Below are positions 8,007-15,352 of a stretch of 57,107 bases of DNA, one piece after another. The notes below the pieces were generated by a model, which was not told the origin of the DNA, ran no database searches, and was given only the letters and a program-made list of their open reading frames with translations. The position numbers were made by a program, and so were the translations under genes. The stretch comes from DATJIG01 sp050260515 (GTDB lineage Bacteria; Pseudomonadota; Alphaproteobacteria; SMXQ01), in NCBI GenBank assembly GCA_050260515.1, contig JBLNCI010000019.1:1-57107 (forward strand), given 5' to 3'. Position 1 is the stretch's first letter. Every line of letters starts with the position of its first letter.

Positions 8007-9239
8007 ATGGCGGGCGTTCGTCAGGCGCTGGATGGGCTGAAGGTCGTCGAGGTCGGCGGCTACGCCGCGGGCCCGTGGATCGGCAAGGTGCTGGGCAACT
8101 ACGGCGCCACCGTCGTGCACGTCGAGGCGTGGGACCGCCCCGACGGCTTCCGCCTGCAGTACCCGCCCTACCCCAAGGGCAAGAAAGGCATCAACCGCTC
8201 GGGCTGCTTCTCGTACTTCAACGATTCGAAGTACGCGGTCACCATCGACGTCAAGAAGCCCGGCGGCATCGAGCTGTCGCGCCGGCTCGCCGACTGGGCC
8301 GACGTGCTGATCGAGAACATGCGGCCGGGGGTCGTCGAGCGCATCGGCCTCGGCTACAAGGACCTCAAGGTCACCAACCCCGACCTCGTCTACATGTCGA
8401 CCTGCAACATGGGCCAGACCGGCCCGCGCGCGGCGACCGGCGGCTTCGGCTCGCAGCTCTCGGCGCTCGCCGGCTTCTGCGGGCTGACCGGCATCAAGGA
8501 CGGCTCCCCGCAGCTCCTGTACGGGCCGTACATCGACTTCGTCGCTGCGCTGGTCGGCACGCCGCTGATCCTCGCCGCCATAGACCGGCGCGACCGCACC
8601 GGCCAGGGCGCCTACATCGACGTCTCCCAGTACGAGTGCGGCGCGACGTTCCTGTCTGGGGCACTCCACGACTACTGCGTCAACGGCCGCATCGTCGAGC
8701 GCGACGCCAACGCCGATCCGGTCGCGGCACCCCACAACGCCTATCCGTGCCGGAAGTCGCGTCCGACCGGCGACGAGTGGCTGGTGCTGTCGTGCTGGGA
8801 CGACGCCGAGTTCGCGCGCCTCGCCGGCGTCATCGGCCAGCCCGCGCTCGCCAGGGACCCGCGCTTCGCGACGATGAGCGCGCGGCGCGACAACCGCGCG
8901 GCGCTCGACGAGATCGTCGCCGCGTGGACGAAGACCCGCGACGCCGACGGCGCGGTCGAGACGCTGCAGGCCGCCAAGGTCCACAGCTATCCCGTCAACA
9001 CCATTGCCGACCTGTTCTCGGATCCGCAGATCGCCCACCGCCGCAACTGGCGCGTGCGCAAGCACGCCGAGATCGGCGACCAGTCGTACTACTACCCGGG
9101 CATCGACCTCGACGAGATGCCGGGCGACGTCACCGCGCCGGCGCCGTGCATCGGCGAGCACAACCTGCTCGTGTTCAAGGACTTCCTCGGCATGAGCGAC
9201 GACGAGTACAAGACGTTCAAGGACGCGGGCGTCATCTGA
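8007..9239 (+). CDS. Class III CoA-transferase, second subunit lacking the Asp
   Basis: A 410-residue CaiB/BaiF-family protein starting immediately after the stop of its partner. Family hallmarks are KVVEVGGYAAGPWIGK (12-27), VLIENMRPGVVERIGLGY (100-117) and a C-terminal substrate-domain region around PVNTIADLFSDPQ. The segment that normally carries the catalytic Asp reads GGFGSQLSALAG (146-157), with Gly-Ser where Asp is expected. The pair thus looks like one active and one structural or substrate-binding subunit, a pattern known from BbsE/BbsF. It is the last gene before a strong terminator at 9265-9293. Confidence 0.85.
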   Translation: MAGVRQALDGLKVVEVGGYAAGPWIGKVLGNYGATVVHVEAWDRPDGFRLQYPPYPKGKKGINRSGCFSYFNDSKYAVTIDVKKPGGIELSRRLADWADVLIENMRPGVVERIGLGYKDLKVTNPDLVYMSTCNMGQTGPRAATGGFGSQLSALAGFCGLTGIKDGSPQLLYGPYIDFVAALVGTPLILAAIDRRDRTGQGAYIDVSQYECGATFLSGALHDYCVNGRIVERDANADPVAAPHNAYPCRKSRPTGDEWLVLSCWDDAEFARLAGVIGQPALARDPRFATMSARRDNRAALDEIVAAWTKTRDADGAVETLQAAKVHSYPVNTIADLFSDPQIAHRRNWRVRKHAEIGDQSYYYPGIDLDEMPGDVTAPAPCIGEHNLLVFKDFLGMSDDEYKTFKDAGVI

Positions 9240-9264
9240 CGCGCCTCCACGTTCGCCCTCGCAG

Positions 9265-9293
9265 AAAGGCCCGCGGCATCCGCGGGCCTTTTT
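9265..9293 (+). terminator. Rho-independent terminator after the CoA-transferase pair
   Basis: Stem AAAGGCCCGCGG with CCGCGGGCCTTT, loop CAT, followed by T residues, 26 bases after the stop at 9239. Confidence 0.9.
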
Positions 9294-9401
9294 CGTTTGC
9301 GGGCTCGCACGGTGGCCGCTGTCCCGAAACTGTCCCGTCGCCCGCCCCGCGTGGGACACCCGAGACGGCGGATTTTCCTTTGCCGTGAACGGCATAAGCA
9401 A

Positions 9402-9458
9402 AAGTGTCCCACTGTCCCACACTGGGCGTTTGGGACACCTGGGACAGTTGGGACACTT
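9402..9458. repeat. GTCCCA/TGGGAC inverted-repeat cluster
   Basis: AAGTGTCCCACTGTCCCA faces GGGACACCTGGGACAGTTGGGACACTT across a short spacer, giving a long hairpin made of reiterated TGTCCCA units. More TGTCCCG units lie at about 9319-9355. The surrounding 9294-9732 region has no supported gene. Confidence 0.55.
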
Positions 9459-9732
9459 CTCCACAGCCGCGGCGCCGACCGCGCGCGATGGCATGATCGT
9501 TGCGACGATGGTTACCGGGTTCGTTGCCGCGACCTGTCGGCTCCGGTGACCACCCACTGCCGACTGGCGGCTGCCGGCTGCGCCGGTGCCGCACAGGATA
9601 CGCCCGACCGGTGCGGCGCTAGGTAGCAACGCCTAAGCGGCGACGGTCCTCACCGTCTGTTGAACGGCAAAGACGAGTCCTGCCCCAAATTTCCCGCGCA
9701 CCCGCCCGTCGGCCGCCGCTATCGTCACGCGC

Positions 9733-10344
9733 ATGTCGGCTTCATCGCATCGCGCGCGCCGCGCGCCGTTGGCGTCGCTCGCGCTCCTGCTCGCGGTCGC
9801 GATGCTCGCGCTCGCCGCCTGCGACGACGTCGCGATCGTCGAGGACCAGACCACGGGCCGCTTCAGCCCGAACGAGTACGCGCGCGACGCGGCGCTCGGT
9901 CCCATTCCGGTGACGATCCTCGGCAGCGCGCTCGGCGCCGGCGACGAACGCCTCGCGGCCGCGGTGATGGACGAGATGCGCAACGCCGACTGGGCGCCCC
10001 ACGCGAGCTTCGTCCTCGCGCCCGCCGACGAGATGGCGCGCGCCGCCGCGACCGCGGGCGGCGGTCGCATGTACTCGTATGTGCTGATGTTCAACGGTCC
10101 GGCGAACGTGACCGCCGCCGCGCTGTGCGCGCGCAAGCCGCTGCCGCCTGCCACGGCCGCCGGAAACGGCAACGGCAGCGGCATCCGGCTGGTCGCCGGC
10201 CTCTGCCGCAACGACGAGATCGCGACCGCGGTGACGGGCCGCGCCTACCGCGTCTCGGGCTTCGACGACGACCGCTTCCACCGCCTCATCGTCGGCGTGA
10301 TGCAGACGCTGACGCGCCCGAACCAGCCGCAGATCAACCGCTAG
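9733..10344 (+). CDS. Putative lipoprotein of unknown function
   Basis: A 203-residue protein with a basic N-terminus (SHRARRAP), a hydrophobic stretch LASLALLLAVAMLALAAC and a lipobox LAAC ending at Cys30, so it is probably a lipid-anchored envelope protein. The mature part has a repeated-looking pattern of short hydrophobic helices, with a VTGRAYRVSGFDDDRFHRLI segment near the end and conserved-looking Cys residues (ALCARK, GLCRND). I do not recognise a named family. It is flanked by noncoding DNA upstream and a convergent reductase gene downstream. Confidence 0.7.
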   Translation: MSASSHRARRAPLASLALLLAVAMLALAACDDVAIVEDQTTGRFSPNEYARDAALGPIPVTILGSALGAGDERLAAAVMDEMRNADWAPHASFVLAPADEMARAAATAGGGRMYSYVLMFNGPANVTAAALCARKPLPPATAAGNGNGSGIRLVAGLCRNDEIATAVTGRAYRVSGFDDDRFHRLIVGVMQTLTRPNQPQINR

Positions 10345-10432
10345 TCGCGGTTTTTGATGTTCGCGTCGTGGCAGGCGCTCTTTTCAAGCGGACCGCACAC
10401 GCGCGGATGACGAATAGCGAGTATCCCTCGCG

Positions 10433-11077
10433 TCAGCCCTTGCGCAGGACAACATGGGTCGCGCGTTCGCCGGCGATGGACTCGGCGCACGTGTAGCCCA
10501 ACGCGGGCAGATCGAGTCCGCTGAACAGGTTCTCGCCGGAGCCGAGCAGCACCGGGCGGATCGCAAGGTGCAGCTCGTCGATCAGGCCCGCGGCCAGGTA
10601 CTGGCGCACGGTGGCGACGCCGCCGCCGACGCGCACGTCGCGCTCGCCCGCCGCGGCCTTGGCCCGCGCGAGCGCCTCGTGGATGCCGCCGGTGACGAAG
10701 TGGAACACCGTTCCGCCCTTCATCGTCAGCGGCGCGCGGGCATGATGGGTGAGCACGAACACCGGCACGCGGTACGGCGGCTCGTCGCCCCACCAGCCCT
10801 TCCAGCTCTCGTCGGGCCACGGCCCGCGCACCGGCCCGAACATGTTGCGGCCGAGGATCCAGGCGCCGATGCCCTGGAAGCCTTCCTCGGCCATGCGATT
10901 GTCGACGCCGGTCTCGCCCTCGCCCTGGCCCATCATGTTGCGCCACAGCTTGGTGTGCATGAACCACTGCATGAGCTCGGGCCCGCGCACGCCCAGCGGA
11001 TGTTCGAGGCTCTGGTCGGGGCCCGCGCCGAAACCGTCGATGGAGAGACCAAAGCTCTGGACCTTGAGTTTCGGCAT
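10433..11077 (-). CDS. Dihydrofolate reductase-family (RibD C-terminal) protein
   Basis: A 214-residue protein of the RibD C-terminal/DHFR superfamily, predicted to be an NADPH-dependent reductase of unknown substrate. Seen are the start KVQSFGLSIDGFGAGPDQS, GAWILGRNMFGPVRGPW in the middle, and VRVGGGVATVRQYLAAGLID, the typical nucleotide-binding GGG turn, followed by ELHLAIRPVLLGSGENLF. The ATG begins at the first conserved strand (PKLKVQSFG). It stands alone; the upstream gene at 11273 is divergent. Confidence 0.85.
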   Translation of the reverse strand: MPKLKVQSFGLSIDGFGAGPDQSLEHPLGVRGPELMQWFMHTKLWRNMMGQGEGETGVDNRMAEEGFQGIGAWILGRNMFGPVRGPWPDESWKGWWGDEPPYRVPVFVLTHHARAPLTMKGGTVFHFVTGGIHEALARAKAAAGERDVRVGGGVATVRQYLAAGLIDELHLAIRPVLLGSGENLFSGLDLPALGYTCAESIAGERATHVVLRKG

Positions 11078-11272
11078 GTGCGGCGCTCCACAGTGGCGAG
11101 GGCCGGCATGAGATCACGGGCAGGTGACGGGCGACAACAGCAGGTTTTCCCGAAAGCCACGCGCGGCGCATGTGGCGTCGCGCGACGACAGTTTGACGAC
11201 AGGGTTGGGCTCGGGGCGATTTGCGGGTACCTTACGGAACGCAACTGCGCCTTTGGGGGAATTGGGGGAGCG

Positions 11273-11881
11273 ATGGGGGCTCATCGCATCATCCGCGCGC
11301 TCGCGCGCGCGACGACGCCGGGGCTGCCGCTGGTGACGGCGGTGGCGCTCGCCGTCGCGTCGACGGCCGCCGCCGCCGAGCTGCAGACCGCCTCGATGAC
11401 GAAAACGCCCGAGGACCGCGCCGTCGCCGCCTTCCTGACGTACTGCCTGCCGGCGGTGACGGCGGGCGATTCGGTCGCGCGCAGCGCGGCGACGAAGAAG
11501 CTGCGGGCGGTGCCCGCCGCCGAGCAGGCGGCGTATCTCCAGGGCGAGCCCGGCAGCAAGAACGACACCAACCAGAAGGTGTTCGAGCTGCCGAGCGTCG
11601 GCCCCGGCGCGGTGCTCACCGCGGGCGACGACCCGACGTGCTCGATCGCGCTCGAGCGCGTCGATGCGCGCGAGTTTCTCGAGCAGGCGACCTACTGGTT
11701 CGGCACCGGGCAGTCGGCGTTCAAGCTGACGTCCAACCGGACGCTGCCCAACGGCGACATCGAGCGCGAGTACAAGGCCGACGTCGACGGCGACGATGTC
11801 GTGCTGCGCCTGTCGCTCCGCCTCAAGCCGGTGCCCGGCGCCGCCCAGGCGATGCTCACGGGCACCCGCGCGGCGAAGTAA
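11273..11881 (+). CDS. Exported protein of unknown function
   Basis: A 202-residue protein with an Ala-rich signal peptide ending near ASTAAAAELQ (about residue 35), so probably periplasmic. The mature part has a Cys pair (TYCLPA and PTCSIA) suited to a disulfide, a KNDTNQKVFELPSVGPGA segment and a predicted beta-rich end (LPNGDIEREYKADVDGDDVVLRLSLRLKP). The ATG at 11273 follows GGGGGAGCG. I do not recognise the family. It is convergent with the RHH gene at 11939. Confidence 0.7.
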   Translation: MGAHRIIRALARATTPGLPLVTAVALAVASTAAAAELQTASMTKTPEDRAVAAFLTYCLPAVTAGDSVARSAATKKLRAVPAAEQAAYLQGEPGSKNDTNQKVFELPSVGPGAVLTAGDDPTCSIALERVDAREFLEQATYWFGTGQSAFKLTSNRTLPNGDIEREYKADVDGDDVVLRLSLRLKPVPGAAQAMLTGTRAAK

Positions 11882-11938
11882 GCGGGCGCGTCGTCCTCTC
11901 TTGCCCGGAGGCGCGTCGGTGCGCCGACGGCGGCTGCG

Positions 11939-12169
11939 TCACGGCCGCTTCTTGGCGGCACTTTCGTTGACGACACCGAACGACGACGAGTGCGCGCCGT
12001 CGTCGGCGGCCAGAAATCCCTCGGCCGCCAGGCCGCGCTTCAGCAGTTCGCGTATCGCCGCAGCCCGGCTCGGCATCCGCTTCTCGAACCGCCATGTGTC
12101 GAGCGCCCTCAGCTCCTCTTGCGCGAGCATGATCTGGAGGCGTTCTCCGCGAATCAGATTGTCCGCCAT
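11939..12169 (-). CDS. Small ribbon-helix-helix-type protein
   Basis: A 76-residue protein. RGERLQIMLAQEELRALDTW followed by KRMPSRAAAIRELLKRGLA fits a strand-helix-helix ribbon-helix-helix fold, the DNA-binding fold of CopG-like regulators and antitoxins. The C-terminal tail is low complexity. No toxin gene is adjacent. It is divergent from a soluble histidine kinase, and the intervening region carries TTTGGCCAAA inside an ACTTACT...AGTAAGT inverted repeat, which makes autoregulation likely. The same palindrome before the cupin-UbiD genes suggests a possible wider target set (inference). Confidence 0.65.
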   Translation of the reverse strand: MADNLIRGERLQIMLAQEELRALDTWRFEKRMPSRAAAIRELLKRGLAAEGFLAADDGAHSSSFGVVNESAAKKRP

Positions 12170-12207
12170 CGCGGCCCTCTTCTCCCCTGCGATTACGCAA
12201 CTTACTC

Positions 12208-12222
12208 ATTTTTGGCCAAACA
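12208..12222. promoter_or_regulatory. Second copy of candidate operator ATTTTTGGCCAAACA
   Basis: Identical to 3751-3765. It lies 39 bases upstream of the RHH gene start and is flanked by ACTTACT (12200-12206) and AGTAAGT (12255-12261). The whole 12185-12300 stretch is unusually AT-rich for this window. Confidence 0.45.
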
Positions 12223-12342
12223 CACACAGGCCATAAGCCACTCTCAATTCGCCAAGTAAGTCATTGATTTTCCTATATTTTTATAATGCGACGCCTACAC
12301 TCCTCCGGTCCGCACGGGGACCGTTCACACGAAAGACAACGC

Positions 12343-12960
12343 ATGCTCGCCAGGGATCTGCCGCCGACTTCAGCCGACGAAATCGCCCGCCTCGCCCACC
12401 AGGAAGCGAATCATCGGCTCGCCAACTGCCTGCAGTTCGTGGCGATGATGCTCGCCAGCGAGGAACGCGTCCCCGACCCGACGGCGAGGACCGTGCTCGC
12501 GGGCGCCCGCATGCGCATCGCCGCGCTCGCGCGGCTCAGCAGGACGCTGACCGATCTCGATGGCGAGAGGATCGCGCTCGACTCGCATCTCGGCGACATC
12601 TGCAACGACGTTGCCGACGCCTTTTTCGTGCCGTCGAACGTTCAACTGATCGTCAACATCGACGACGTCTCCCTTGCGCCGCGTGCCGCACGCACGCTGG
12701 GTCTCGTGCTTCACGAGCTGCTGGTGAACGCGCTCAAGCATGGCGCGCAGGGATGCGTTGAGGTCATGTGCGGCGTGACGGCAAGCGGGACGGTTGAGCT
12801 GTGCGTGGTGAACGAGACCACGGCCGTGGCGTCGGCCGACCGCGAGCCGGGTCGCGGAACCGCGATCGTGCGTGCGCTGCTGCAATCCTGCGGCGGCGTC
12901 TACAGGTTCGAGCATCGCGGGCGCCAGGTCGCCCAGGTGGCGACGCTGCCTCGAGACTGA
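12343..12960 (+). CDS. Soluble HisKA_2-type sensor histidine kinase
   Basis: A 205-residue kinase core without a sensor or membrane domain. The phosphoacceptor helix reads HQEANHRLANCLQ with His24 as the expected phosphorylated residue. The ATPase domain has an N-box LHELLVNALKHGA and a C-terminal GRGTAIVRALLQSCGG glycine box. Such HisKA_2/HWE kinases are common in alphaproteobacteria, often in general stress signalling or acting on single-domain response regulators. No response regulator gene is adjacent. It shares its upstream region with the divergent RHH gene. ATG 12343 is preferred because the family signature begins right after it. Confidence 0.8.
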   Translation: MLARDLPPTSADEIARLAHQEANHRLANCLQFVAMMLASEERVPDPTARTVLAGARMRIAALARLSRTLTDLDGERIALDSHLGDICNDVADAFFVPSNVQLIVNIDDVSLAPRAARTLGLVLHELLVNALKHGAQGCVEVMCGVTASGTVELCVVNETTAVASADREPGRGTAIVRALLQSCGGVYRFEHRGRQVAQVATLPRD

Positions 12961-13085
12961 CGCGGGTCATACGCACCCGCGCGACGCGGGACGGCGCCGC
13001 ACCCGCGGCCCCCATCGTCAGCGACGCCGCCCAGGCGACGCTCTCCGGCGGCTGCGCCGGGAAGTGAGCGGGCGGAACGAATCCG

Positions 13086-13129
13086 CCCCCTCACCCTTCC
13101 CTCTCCCCAAGGGGGAGAGGGTGAGGGGA
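13086..13129. repeat. CTCTCCCC palindromic repeat
   Basis: CCCCCTCACCCTTCCCTCTCCCC faces GGGGGAGAGGGTGAGGGG, forming one long hairpin in the gap after the kinase gene. It belongs to the same family as 513-608. Confidence 0.75.
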
Positions 13130-13185
13130 CATCGTCACACGTTCGCTCGTGCTTCTGTGTCGCTGATGGGCGGCCTCTTTTTTTT

Positions 13186-13224
13186 CTCCCTCTCCCCGCC
13201 GGGGAGAGGGCTGGGGTGAGGGGG
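13186..13224. repeat. CTCTCCCC palindromic repeat
   Basis: CTCCCTCTCCCC-gcc-GGGGAGAGGG followed by a CTGGGGTGAGGGGG tail, close to the stop of the acetyltransferase gene. Confidence 0.75.
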
Positions 13225-13241
13225 AATCGCACGAGCCCCGC

Positions 13242-13796
13242 CTACTCCGCCGTCGCCGCGCGCAGGTCGCGCCAGGCATAGCCGACTTCGGTGAGCGCGT
13301 AGCCCGGGCGACTCTCGGTGCGCTCGGTGGTCGGCACGGCGCCGCACGCCTCGTAGAACCTCCGCGCGCCGTGGTTGTCGCGCAGCACCCAGAGCCCCGC
13401 CGAGGTCGCGCCGTGGGCGACGAAGTCGCGGAAGATCGCGCGCAGCAGACGGCGGCCGAGTCCCTGGCGCTTGACCGAGTCGAGGAGATAGATCGCGTAG
13501 ACCTCCATCTCCTGGCCGAGTTCGGCGGCGCGCGCCGGGCCGCCGTCGACGAAGCCGACGATCCGGCCGCCGCGCTCGGCGACCCAGGCGCGCGGACGCG
13601 GGCGGTCCGGGCTCCCGGATGACAGGCGCTGTCGCCACCACGCCGCGCGGTCGGGCACCGACATGCCGTCGAGCGTCGGCTGCGGCAGCAGGCCGCCGTA
13701 GGTCTCGCGCCACGCCGCGACGCTGACCTCGGCCATGCCGTCGGCGTCGTCGGGAGTCGCGGGGCGGATGGTCGTGTCGCTGGCGTCCTGATCCAT
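13242..13796 (-). CDS. GNAT-family N-acetyltransferase
   Basis: A 184-residue acetyl-CoA-dependent acyltransferase of unknown substrate. It begins TTIRPATPDDADGMAEVSVAAW, typical of the GNAT N-terminal helix, has a central GRIVGFVDGG strand, and a motif A region YLLDSVKRQGLGRRLLRAIF with the Q-x-x-G-x-G/R acetyl-CoA-binding turn. The end LWVLRDNHGARRFYEACGAV is the usual motif B. It is a single gene between repeat-rich intergenic regions. Confidence 0.88.
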   Translation of the reverse strand: MDQDASDTTIRPATPDDADGMAEVSVAAWRETYGGLLPQPTLDGMSVPDRAAWWRQRLSSGSPDRPRPRAWVAERGGRIVGFVDGGPARAAELGQEMEVYAIYLLDSVKRQGLGRRLLRAIFRDFVAHGATSAGLWVLRDNHGARRFYEACGAVPTTERTESRPGYALTEVGYAWRDLRAATAE

Positions 13797-13912
13797 GGCG
13801 GCAGCTTACCCGACCCGATGCGGCGAAAAGAGGTGCGCGCGCGTCAACGCTGGTGCAAATCGGGGCTGGTCCAAATCGGGCCGCCGCTGCCAACGGCACC
13901 TCAGGCATCGCG

Positions 13913-13957
13913 CCCCCTCACCCTTCCCTCTCCCCAGCGGGGAGAGGGTGAAAGAGG
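13913..13957. repeat. CTCTCCCC palindromic repeat
   Basis: CCCCCTCACCCTTCCCTCTCCCC-agc-GGGGAGAGGGTG, the third nearby copy of the family. Confidence 0.75.
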
Positions 13958-14020
13958 GACGCACGGCCGTGACGTGCACGCCCCCGATTCTTTCCTTCCT
14001 CTCCTGTCGACTGTTTTTGC

Positions 14021-14061
14021 CTCCCTCTCCCCGTCGGGGAGAGGGTTGGGGTGAGGGGGAG
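14021..14061. repeat. CTCTCCCC palindromic repeat
   Basis: CTCCCTCTCCCC-gtc-GGGGAGAGGGTTGGGGTGAGGGGG, ending about 75 bases before the BamA-like gene. The rest of 13797-14134 shows no gene. Confidence 0.75.
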
Positions 14062-14134
14062 ACGGCCATGACGAACACGGAAAAACGCTCTACCCTTCGG
14101 CCCCAGTCCCGCCCGCTCTAACGAGAAGAACAGA

Positions 14135-15283
14135 ATGTCCGACACCGAGTCCCCCACTCCCCTCTCCGTCGCCGAAGCCCAGAAGCCCGCGCAGCTCGTC
14201 GACCACAACCTCGTGCCCGGTGCCGCGCTCCCGCCCGGCGTGCTGTACGAGAAGCGGCCGGCGAAGCGCGCCGACGGCAGCGCCATCGAGGGCCTGTTCA
14301 ACGCCTGGGTCATTCTCGACAACCCGAAGCAGCTCAACGCGCTGACCGTCGACATGATGAAGGGCGCGACCATCGCGCTGCGGCAGGCGTCGCTGTCGCG
14401 CGACGTGGTCGCGATCGTGCTCACCGCCACCGGCACGCAGGGGTTCTGCACCGGCGGCAACGTGCAGGAGCTGGCCGAGTACTACGCCGGCAACCCGCCC
14501 GAGTTCCGCCAGTACATGCGCCTGTTCATGGATCTGGTGACGACGATCCTCACCGTCGACAAGCCGGTGATCTGCCGCGTCAACGGCATGCGGCTCGGCG
14601 GCGGCCAGGAGATCGGCATGGCCTGCGACTTCTCGATCGCCCAGGACCTCGCCCGCTTCGGCCAGGCGGGCCCGAAGCACGGCTCGGCGCCGATAGCAGG
14701 AGCGACCGACTTCCTGCCGGTGCTGATCGGCGTCGAGAACGCGATGAACGCCGGCGTGCTGTGCCAGCCGTTCTCGGCCCACAAGGCCTATCGCCTCGGC
14801 ATGATCTCCGACGTGGTGCCGGCGCTGAAGGTCGACGGGAAGTTCGTCGCCAATCCGCTGGTGGTCACCGACCGCATGACCGACGACTACGGCCGCTTCG
14901 TGTTCGGCGAGTCGAAGAGCGGCGACGAGCTCAAGCGCGGCAAGGACCTGCTGGCGCAGGGGACGATCGATCTCTCACTGCTCGACAAGCGCGTCGACGA
15001 GCTGTGCGCGACGCTCCTCGAGACCTTCCCCGAGTGCACGCTCAAGACCATCGAGGAGCTGCGCAAGCCCAAGCTCGACGCGTGGCAGCGCAACAAGGAG
15101 TCGTCGCGCTCCTGGATGGCGCTCAACATGATGACCGAGGCGCGCGCGGGCTTCCGCGCCTTTAACCGCGGCACCAAGGAGACCGGGCGCGAAGTGGACT
15201 TCGTGGCGCTGCGCCAGGCGCTCGCCAAAGGCGCGCCGTGGACGCCGGAGCTGACCGAGAGCCTGATGCCGCGGAAGAAGTAG
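14135..15283 (+). CDS. bamA: BamA/Oah-like 6-oxocyclohex-1-ene-1-carbonyl-CoA hydrolase
   Basis: A 382-residue crotonase-superfamily protein that closely follows the BamA (Oah) pattern: FCTGGN (104-109), AEYYAGNPPEF, CRVNGMRLGGGQEIGMACD and FGQAGPKHGSAP (175-186), and a C-terminal SLLDKRVDELCATLLETFP region. In anaerobic benzoyl-CoA degradation BamA hydrates and cleaves the ring of 6-oxocyclohexene-carboxyl-CoA to 3-hydroxypimelyl-CoA. Length also matches BamA (about 370-385) rather than ordinary enoyl-CoA hydratases (about 260). None of the expected partners (benzoyl-CoA reductase, Dch, Had) is in the window. It could be a relic, belong to a pathway encoded elsewhere, or act on another cyclic CoA ester. 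Confidence 0.8.
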   Translation: MSDTESPTPLSVAEAQKPAQLVDHNLVPGAALPPGVLYEKRPAKRADGSAIEGLFNAWVILDNPKQLNALTVDMMKGATIALRQASLSRDVVAIVLTATGTQGFCTGGNVQELAEYYAGNPPEFRQYMRLFMDLVTTILTVDKPVICRVNGMRLGGGQEIGMACDFSIAQDLARFGQAGPKHGSAPIAGATDFLPVLIGVENAMNAGVLCQPFSAHKAYRLGMISDVVPALKVDGKFVANPLVVTDRMTDDYGRFVFGESKSGDELKRGKDLLAQGTIDLSLLDKRVDELCATLLETFPECTLKTIEELRKPKLDAWQRNKESSRSWMALNMMTEARAGFRAFNRGTKETGREVDFVALRQALAKGAPWTPELTESLMPRKK

Positions 15284-15352
15284 AGTCTGCCCGTTTCGCC
15301 AAGGACCACGCCTCATCCATGTGGGTAGCACATGGCGTCGCGGAGAAGATCG

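Noticed and set aside
6218..9388. A very long plus-strand frame of 1056 codons across the CoA-transferase genes
   Set aside because: Arg/Gly-rich out-of-frame translation of GC-rich coding DNA. The in-frame CoA-transferases explain the region.
6699..9629. A 976-codon minus-strand frame opposite UbiD end and CoA-transferases
   Set aside because: Antisense shadow with Arg/Ala/Val-rich sequence and no recognisable domain; it ignores the terminator at 9265-9293.
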